64,000 nucleotides of DNA from Corinectria fuckeliana (lineage: Eukaryota; Ascomycota; Sordariomycetes; Hypocreales; Nectriaceae), in NCBI GenBank assembly GCA_019137255.1, contig WPDH01000034.1, forward strand, positions 1 to 64,000, read 5' to 3'. Position numbers and translations under genes: made by a program. The notes under the pieces were generated by a model that searched no databases, was not told where the DNA came from, and saw only the letters and a program-made list of their open reading frames with translations. The first letter of the stretch is position 1; the number at the start of each line of letters is the position of its first letter. Of this stretch, positions 56,841 to 64,000 are shown piece by piece.

Positions 56841-57791
56841 ACGGTGATTAGTATTTAAGATGCTAAAGTAAGTGGACGAACAAGTAGCAGTGGGAGAAGT
56901 ACCATTCCCCACCTATCATTGGTGTTATTGAATGTGACATTGCCGGCGTCGCCATTCTGCTTTCTCTTCTTGCGCCTGGGATGATAAATTGGTTCCAGGT
57001 TGGAAGGACTTCCCTGTGGTTTCTAATCCGTCTAGATGATGGAATATATATAACAAAGTAAGAGCCTTGCGAGAGAATGCTGAGCCCCTGCAACTTCTTG
57101 CCCTTGATAAGCACTTGCTTCAGTATGCACTCGGCATCGGACCAGACTATGTTCAGCCTATGAGATGGGTGTTGCTTGGTCACGGAATCGGCCCAAACCT
57201 CCGACAGGCGTATGCACTAAAACTCAGTTCGGGCTTGGCGCATCTATATATCCAATTATATGTTTACAAGTTTCGGAAGCATTAGCGTATCCCGAATCTT
57301 TCTCCCGACTTCTTCCCCCGTAGGGAAATCTCCCGACTTGTTTTCCTAAAGTCCATTTCCCGTTTTCCTTTCCACATGTCTAGACACCTCTTGCGCCGTT
57401 CTGATGTCGACAATGTATTTGGTGGCTGGCATAGTAAGCTTGACGGCAGGATGTGATTTCTTCCCTCCTGCCCCCGGGGTCTTAACTTGAGAGATTGTCC
57501 ACGCTCGCGCGCGGTAGTTGCTTCTGTACAATAAAACTAAGTAAAGCTCACCCCCGGTACCGCGTGCCCCTGCACACACTCCGGCCCTTACTCTCAAAGC
57601 CGTGCCCACGGGTGCCCTTGGCTTGGCAAGCCACGAACCCAAGCACCCCGTGCCCTTGCTGTGAAGAATAGGACTACGACGAAGCACTACCTACGTCTGC
57701 ATTTGTGAAGATCCCCCCCCCCCCAAAAGGCAACGCTTTCGCACTGTCGTTCCAAATGGAACTGTGCATCTGGCTATTGATTAGGGCTGCG
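56841..57791. other. Gap without a supportable gene
   Basis: Short frames only. A C tract lies at 57713-57723. Confidence 0.5.
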
Positions 57792-58838
57792 CTATTCCTC
57801 GGCACGTATCTGGATGAGGACCTTGCCCTGAGCCCTCTTGTTCGTGACGCGTTCGTACGCCTTTATGAGGACCTCCATTGCGAACTCAGAGTCTAGAATA
57901 AGCTTTACCCTTCCCTGCTCGACCATCTCAACTAGAGTCAAAACTTCATGTATGTTGGGTGTACGGCCGGGGAATGCCCCCGAGCCAGGTCGGACACGAG
58001 GTGTTCATGAACCATCGAACCATTTGTCTCAGGATGCCATCTCCCATATCGAAAGCGCCGATGTTGACCAAAGAGCCACCTGGACGGAGATATCTTGGAG
58101 AGTTTGTGTAGAGGGCCTGCGATCCAACACAGTCTAGGATAGAGTCAAAAGGCTGCGATTCAAAGGCCGAGGCCAGATAGTCCGGCAGCGATGCATGTTT
58201 CTTGTAATCCACAAACTGCAGACAGCGAAACGCACGATTTGTTAGCAGGGTTACCCCAGAACCGTAGTGGAGAACAACGCAGGATGAAGCATACCTCGTC
58301 AATTCCGTATCCTCGAACCAAAGCCTCATTGGCACCACTTGCAACTCCCACAACGAAGGCGCCCCGGACACGGCACAGCTGCGCGGCAATGTGCCCGACA
58401 CTCCTACTGGCCCCGTTGACGAGTACCCGCTGGCCCGAACGGACCTTGGCAGCTCGAACCGTGGCCAGGGCTGCTGACCCGTTGGAGATGAGTCCGGCGC
58501 CCTGGGCCAGGCTGAGAACCAGGTGCTCAACGGCGTCGTGCTCGCCGACATAGGTGCTGGGCTCCGAGAGCGGCACCACGTAGGCCTCCGGCAGCCGCGT
58601 GTACTCTTTCAGCGCCCGGTGCCGCAGAACAGCATGCTCATCGGGTCCGTCATGGCCAGCACCCGCGTGCCGGGCTGCCGCAGCTCTTCGGGGGCCTTGC
58701 CGCCGGCGACGGCGACGGTGCCAGAGACGCAGAGCTCGGGCCGGGGATCGGCGGCGTGGGAAGCGAATCGACAAGCTTGAGTGACGACTTGTAGTGGCCG
58801 CGATGCTGGCGGACCCAGGCTCGCATCGTGGGCGGCAT
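57792..58838 (-). pseudogene. Medium-chain alcohol dehydrogenase/quinone reductase-like gene, broken
   Basis: From 58838 the frame reads MPPTMRAWVRQHRGHYKSSL and LVDSLPTPPIPGP. The expected strand-rich N-terminal part is then absent, and coding sense resumes in another frame with ELCVSGTVAVAGGKAPEEL. A further frameshift follows near 58610, before LKEYTRLPEAYVVPLSEPSTY. The cofactor domain (VRSGQRVLVNGASRSVGHIAAQ) is well kept, and an intron (GTATGC...CTGCAG, about 58296-58214) leads to DYKKHASLPDYLASAF and SILDCVG. The C-terminal piece (VLTLVEMVEQGRVKLILDS, ending RAEE) is again in another frame. The fold is that of zinc-independent NADPH oxidoreductases; this copy cannot give a full protein. 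Confidence 0.65.
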
Positions 58839-59273
58839 CGGTGCCGCGGGCTCGGAGCGTGCTATGTCTGGCTACTGCAGCTTAACGTGAGGTACGTAGG
58901 CTCGGAGCTGTGTGCAATGTAGTGAGATCGACCCTCGCAGATGAATATGAGGAGGAATATGAGGAGGAATAAAAGGAGGAATAGGAGGCCGCGGGCGGGG
59001 CTGCATGACGAGTCGACGACGCTACGTCAAACCCTCCGAATTTCCTTATTAGGCAATTCTTAGTCTCCGAATAAGCTTAGAGCAAGCCTCCGAAAAACCG
59101 ACAGATCTCACTCCACAGACCCCCCCGACCGGGCATGTCCTTTCTCTTGGTTTTTGTTACGAGAAATCTGCCTTTATTCTTTTTTATTTCAGGCCATCGT
59201 TCCCCCCCGAAACCAAGATTAAGAGGGCGCCAGCAAGCAGGCAAACATCCCGAACCCCATAGACATATGTGGT
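58839..59273. other. Intergenic with a purine-rich tandem repeat
   Basis: GAATATGAGGA-type units repeat at about 58943-58989. The rest is the promoter of the MFS gene. Confidence 0.55.
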
Positions 59274-61154
59274 ATGGCATCATCTGAACGCAGACCCCAC
59301 GAGGAGAACATGGCACCTAACCCGAATCTCTCGCGAGAAATGCCTGAAACCATGCAAGAGTCCTTGACCAGAGGCGCGGAAGACGACGACGCGCCCAGCA
59401 ACAACACCTTGAATCCTTCTTCGGAGGCAGCGAGTCCAGAGACTTCAGAAACTCCAGAGACCCCCGACACCACGCATGTGGCCCCGGTCAAAAGGGACTG
59501 GAGATTTTGGGCTCTCTTGGTTTCCATCAGCCTCGCGGGGTTACTCACGGCTCTGGAGGGAACCATCACGTCGACAGCACTTCCCTCGATTGTCAACGAT
59601 CTCGGCGGTGGCCACCTCTACATCTGGGTCGTGAATGGATATCTGTTCGCCATGTGAGTACACCCGTGGCGTTTAGGGCGAGGGGGGAGATGGATGGTGA
59701 AGAGGCCCGTCTCTGGAGTTAACTAACCAGAATCTCCATCCTCGGCTAGGACGGCGATGCAGCCTCTGTACGGACAGCTTGCAAACGTCTTCGGTCGCCG
59801 CTGGCCCATGCTCATCTCAACCGCCCTGTTCATGCTCGGCAGCGGCGTCTGCGGCGGCGCAAACAGGATAGAAACCCTCGTCGTCGGCCGAATCATCCAG
59901 GGAATCGGAGCCAGCGGCACCACCGTGCTCACCGAGACCATCATCTGCGACGTGGTGCCGCTGAGAGAGCGCGGCAAGTTTCTGGCCATCGTCATGGGCA
60001 TCATCTTCCTGGGCACCGCGCTCGGGCCCTTCTTCGCCGGCCTCATCGTGCAGTACTCGACCTGGCGCTGGACTTTCTATCTGGCGCTACCCGTGGGCGG
60101 CGCTGCCCTCCCATCTCTGTTCTTCTTCCTAAACGTCCGGTACCAGAAGGAGACGAACCTGGCAACGAGAATTTCGACGATTGACTGGACGGGCAACGTC
60201 ATCTTCATTGCGGCCATCACGTCGGTCCTCCTCGCTTTGTCGTGGGCCGGAGTGCTGCACCCGTGGTCATCCTACAACGTCTTGGTGCCGCTGCTCGTGG
60301 GCATGGCTGGTCTGGCCGGGTTCCTCGTCTTTGAAAGGTCTCGCTTTGCCCCAAATCCCACCGTCCCGCTGCACCTCTTTTCCAATCGAACGTCGGTAGG
60401 CGTCCTTGTCATGACCTTCTTCCACGGCATAATCACCGTGTGGCAGCTCTACTTCATGCCGGTCTACTTCCAGGGCGTTCTCGGCTCGTCGCCCAGCCGT
60501 TCGGGGCTCCAGATCCTCGCAACGGTCCTCTCCATCCTCCCTGCGGCGGGCATCGGGGGAGGTCTCATGTCCAAGCTCGGCCGCTACAAGCCCATCCACT
60601 ACGTCTCCTGGGTCTTCACTCTCATCGCTCTTGGCCTGTTCACCCTCCTAGACAGGGACTCGAGCACCGGGGACTGGGTTGGCTTTCAGATCGTCTACTC
60701 CATGGGAGCCGGCATGCTGATTCCCACGCTTCTCCCAGCACTCTTGGCCCCGTTGAGCGAGTCTGATACTGCGCTAGCAACGGCAACGTGGTCGTTTGTC
60801 CGCAGCTTCGGCATGGTGTGGGGGACGGCCATTCCCGCTTCCATCTTCAACACCTGTTCCGACGAACTGGCACCCAAGCTCATCCAGGATGCCACACTCA
60901 GAGCCGACATCTCCGGGGGCCAGGCGTATGAGCACGCCACTTCCGCGTTTCTTGGGATGTTGTCTCCGGCTGCACGTGTCCAAGTTTCCCAAGTTTTCGC
61001 CCAGAGTCTGCGGCAAACGTGGCTGGTGTCGCTCGCCTTTGCTGCTATCGGATTCCTCTCTGTGAACCTTGAGAAGGAGGTGTCCATGCGGAGCGAGCTA
61101 GAGACGAATTACGGAATGGAAGAAAAGCAGAAACCGAAAGCCTCTAAGGCCTAA
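59274..61154 (+). CDS. MFS multidrug exporter (DHA2, 14-TM type)
   Basis: Two exons, 59274-59653 and 59750-61154, give 594 residues; the intron (GTGAGT...CGGCTAG, 96 bases) is phase 2 and sits inside the second helix, as in many fungal relatives. A second ATG at 59310 is also possible. After a Pro/Ser/Glu-rich cytoplasmic leader of about 70 residues, the membrane part starts FWALLVSISLAGLLTALEGT. The loop 2-3 motif is YGQLANVFGRRWPM; the motif C region reads IFLGTALGPFFAGL. Hydrophobic helices continue to VSLAFAAIGFLSVNL, about 14 in all. The family pumps toxic compounds and secondary metabolites out by proton antiport. Intact, unlike the similar gene at 7.1-8.6 kb. Confidence 0.92.
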
Positions 61155-61704
61155 GAATCTAGATCGTGTAAGAGGTAGCAACGGCTTTTCGCTGATACCA
61201 GTCACTGTAGCAGTCAGGTTCGGCGCGGGGGAGGTGGGGAGGGGGCCACATCATATCTAGACAACCGGTACATGTACGGAGCTGAGCGGTCAGGGGTAAT
61301 TTTAACACGCGGCAGAATAAAGGGGAACTTATCACACATATTGCATAGTTTTGTTCCACTTAGCCCACGGGCACAAGGGGGCATTTCAAAGACGGCCATT
61401 CCGTCGTTGTAGCTAAATATCAGGAATCCTGAAGAGATGGGACTACCGAGACTATGGCTTCTACTCTGTCCGAGTACGGCGCTCTTTTGGCTTCTCAGTC
61501 AACGTGCTCTCTGGCTCTGGTCCACCTAATTCGGACGTCCTGTGCTGTCCGCAAATATTTATGCTTGGTAGCCCAAAAGCCGATACCAACAAAGTTGTAT
61601 AAATGCTATGCAATAAGCCCTTGACGATCCAATCTCTAAGAGACGGGAGGTAAAGCAACAGGTGTGTTGAGAGGCTAGGATTCCAATTCTTCAGACTGGG
61701 CATG
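61155..61704. other. Intergenic
   Basis: No gene seen; 3' flanks of two convergent loci. Confidence 0.5.
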
Positions 61705-62354
61705 CTAAGAGCTCGCTGTGTTATATAGAGGATACACTATCTTCTCGCCCGAAATCTCCCTTCGTCGCATAGTCTCAATGCCATCGATGACCTTGTCCAG
61801 TCCACCTTGCCTCAAGGTTATTGGATGCTGTCACATTTAGTATTTAGGCCAGCCTAGCACTTAGCATCAGCGTAGTGCGCATTACATTTTGCTATGACTG
61901 GAAAATGCAATAGATGCGGTTTGATTTTGCCCGACTCGTACAGGGCCACATATCTTTCTTTCCAGAGAACAAACCAGTCGTGCAACTCAGGACTCGCCGC
62001 TCGATAGTAGCCTCCGGGCAGATTGACTTCATTCCCGGTCAGCTCTAGCCCCATGGTCCAGCCCGCCTTGACAGACTTTCGCAATGTGGCGAGCAGCTCA
62101 TCCGGTAAGAGCTCGAAGCCGCAGTACTTGCCGCCTCCACGCCCAATGGCAGCATAGCAGTGCCGGATGGTTCGGACTTCGGTAATGATGTCCAGCACAT
62201 ACTCCAGGCTGTTATTGGTGTATGCACGTATGTCTTCTCCACATGTCGAGGAGTGGTAGTCAACGGCCTTCTCGGCACCATAGCCCTCCACCATAGTGAT
62301 GTTCTTCGGGGAGCATGTGGTGATGACCCGGTAGCCAGACCTAAGCAAAAACAA
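61705..62354 (-). pseudogene. Trans-enoyl reductase-like gene fragment (C-terminal half)
   Basis: The minus frame from 62354 reads SGYRVITTCSPKNITMVEGYGAEKAVDYH, the second half of an NADPH-binding domain, and continues ELLPDELLATLRKSVKAGWTM, YESGKIKPHLLHFP. After a probable small intron it ends in GLDKVIDGIETMRRREISG and LVYPLYN-like residues at 61705. These are typical of LovC-type trans-acting enoyl reductases and related zinc-independent dehydrogenases. The N-terminal catalytic domain and the glycine-rich cofactor loop that should precede SGYRV are absent from the upstream kilobase. This is a truncated remnant. Confidence 0.65.
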
Positions 62355-63256
62355 TGGATCTGAGTCTCGGGCGTAAAACTATTAACAGGGGGCGGTTGTT
62401 ATGATGGTGAGACGCGGGCGGTCCAGGGAAACTTCGGTTGTTGCGGCAACGAAATGAGGCGAGGCTAGAGGGACGGGCCGGAATTCGAGTCTAAATACCA
62501 AAGAGAAACCTGGGAGCGAATGGAAGGATTCAATTACAGCCCAATTCTAGGACTTATGCCAAGGGGCCCAGATTTGGGATTCCGGCCCCAAAACGAAGAT
62601 CAAGGTGGCCTCCCGGTTGAAGTCGTGAGAGTAGGCAAACTCAACACACGAGCAGCTATAAAGACAAAGAAAGAAGATGAGGCATCTATCATGTATCAGC
62701 TGGTGGACAGAAAAAACCTAGGAGTGGCTGTTCATGATGCCCCGAATCCAGAGAGAAGTGAGAAATAAACAAATATTATTGCCTGTGGGAGTAAATATGA
62801 AGTGAGAGCGAGTCAAGCGCGCTCCGCGTCTTCTAACTACCTATTTAGCAGCTGTTTTCAGTTGCCAACATATATAGACAACAATGATCCTCAGAATGCG
62901 CTCGTAGATGTTCCATCTGTGCACCTAGGTCAGTTTAGTGCTGTTTGACCCCCAGAGTCATTGGAATGCGAGTTATGGGCGCCGTGGAATCAAATATGGT
63001 GGTTCCAAGGGAGGCAACGGACTAGAGTAAGTGATTGATTGCGTCAGAGCCGGGGAGCTAAAGGTCGTCACACGTCACAGCTGCTCTTATACCTGAGGAT
63101 CGGCATGAGGCTAAATTCTGAGTCAGCTTCAGACCCGTCGAAACAAACAAACAAAATGGACTAGCTTGTCCTTGGTCTTACACCAGAACACGTTCAGAGG
63201 TGGTCATCTCATCAATTTCAATTTCAAGCTTTCAAAGCATCAAAAGCAAAGCCTTG
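62355..63256. other. Gap without a supportable gene
   Basis: A polar 82-codon frame at 62520-62768 has no motif. Nothing else is seen. Confidence 0.5.
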
Positions 63257-64000
63257 CTATCGTTCGATGCCAGTTCTGCCAAGAGCATACAGCTCCCGAG
63301 GTCTCCCAGAACTGTCACAGCTAGCAAACTTCCACCACCCAGAGTGAACCAGCCCCCCCAAGTTGACCAACAACCACCGAATAGGCCCCGGGATATGCGG
63401 CCAATACTCCCATATCCCGTCCTCGTACGTCCGATCCAGGTTGAAGAAGAAGAACATGGCGACATCTGTGATCCCCCCTCGCGTGACGGAATTGCCGCCC
63501 CATTTGTCAAACGGCACTTTAGCCTTGGCCTCCTCCGGGCTGTCTTCTTTCGGGGTCTTTGGGTGTGCAGCCAGGCTGGCAATCTTGTCGATTTCGGACC
63601 GGAAATGATCTGAAGCTGGCTTCTGGAGCCTGTCCATGATTTCAATCAGGGCCGCCGCTGGCAAATCCTTGGCATTCGACAGGCCCGTCAGGTAAGTCTG
63701 GAATTCGTCCAGGATGGGAACAAAGGCATCTGTGCTAGTCAATTTGTGGCCAATGGATTACCAAGCATAGCAAGTCAGCTTGCCGTGCTCCTCATACTCG
63801 GCGTGGAAGACATTCTCTCCCAGTAGCTGCTCGGTCATCGGGAAATAGCCAGACTCCTCCTCGATGGTATGCGTCTTGACGAACTTGTACCAAGTCAGAC
63901 AATACCCGACGAAGTCCGTCTTGTCTGCTTCTGTCACGTGTGGTGCCTGCTGGTAGATGGTGTTGTAGCCCCGGAAAATGGCGTTGTGGACGTTGCACAT
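63257..64000 (-). CDS. Hemerythrin-like HHE domain protein (N-terminus beyond the window)
   Basis: Two exons can be joined, 64000-63784 and 63729-63257, for 229 residues plus stop. The intron is best read as a GC-AG intron (GCAAGC...CACAG, 54 bases), which gives HAEYEEHDAFVPILDEFQTYL without a break; a GT donor further on would leave only 27 bases. The hemerythrin-like four-helix pattern shows as NVHNAIFRGYN, FVKTHTIEEESGYFPM (H-x3-E-E) and FHAEYEEHDAF, followed by helix SDHFRSEIDKIASLA. These His/Glu residues normally hold a non-haem di-iron centre. The Met at the window edge may be internal, since relatives have a few residues before it. The C-terminal tail reads FFFNLDRTYEDGIWEYWPHI. Function (oxygen, NO or iron handling) is inferred only from the family. 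Confidence 0.8.

Noticed and set aside
62520..62768. 82-codon frame as a small gene
   Set aside because: Polar, low-complexity product, no leader or TATA context, no partner exon.

Overview
The window is eukaryotic nuclear DNA from a filamentous ascomycete (Pezizomycotina, most likely a Sordariomycete; this assignment is inference). The evidence is short introns of about 46-76 bp with GT-AG borders, fungal-only families (Zn2Cys6 regulators, FunK1-type kinase, UstYa/DUF3328, an Ecp2/Hce2-like secreted protein), and long gaps with no gene. About half of the recognisable loci are broken by nonsense codons, frameshifts or internal deletions. This looks like a fast-evolving accessory region rather than a core chromosome arm.

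Layout. 1-660: GTTA microsatellite and a large imperfect hairpin. 1.9-6.6 kb: secreted alpha/beta hydrolase, intact Zn2Cys6 regulator, Rossmann-fold protein. 7.1-13.1 kb: truncated MFS transporter, a regulator with stops and frameshifts, and a TauD-like dioxygenase that seems to lack its distal iron-binding His. 13.3-21.3 kb: GNAT acetyltransferase, small hypothetical genes, FAD oxidoreductase, SDR. 22.1-32.9 kb: two broken kinases, an intact Ecp2-like secreted protein, a broken ankyrin-family gene and a broken CCCH/RBR gene. 33.56-34.25 kb: a foldback element with two 280-base arms.

35.0-37.8 kb is the most interesting part. A three-exon gene on the minus strand, hidden under longer spurious reading frames, encodes a signal peptide followed by Asn/Ala-rich repeats punctuated by Lys-Arg (Kex2-type) sites. 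It is divergent from an intact UstYa-family (DUF3328) oxidase gene with both HxxHC motifs. This is the minimal layout of a fungal ribosomal-peptide (dikaritin/KEP-type) pathway, but the repeats contain no Tyr, Trp or Phe, so any product would differ from known dikaritins.

39.7-42.2 kb holds a second surprise: an intronless gene for an anaerobic (class III) ribonucleotide reductase fused in frame to its own radical-SAM activase (NrdD-NrdG), flanked on both sides by intron-bearing fungal genes. It is probably of bacterial or archaeal origin.

43-64 kb: GMC alcohol-oxidase-like enzyme, membrane protein, class I amidotransferase, AflR-like regulator, a lipocalin-like pseudogene, two broken medium-chain reductases, an intact 14-TM-type MFS exporter, and a hemerythrin-like gene that runs off the right edge. 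No rRNA, tRNA or CRISPR was seen.
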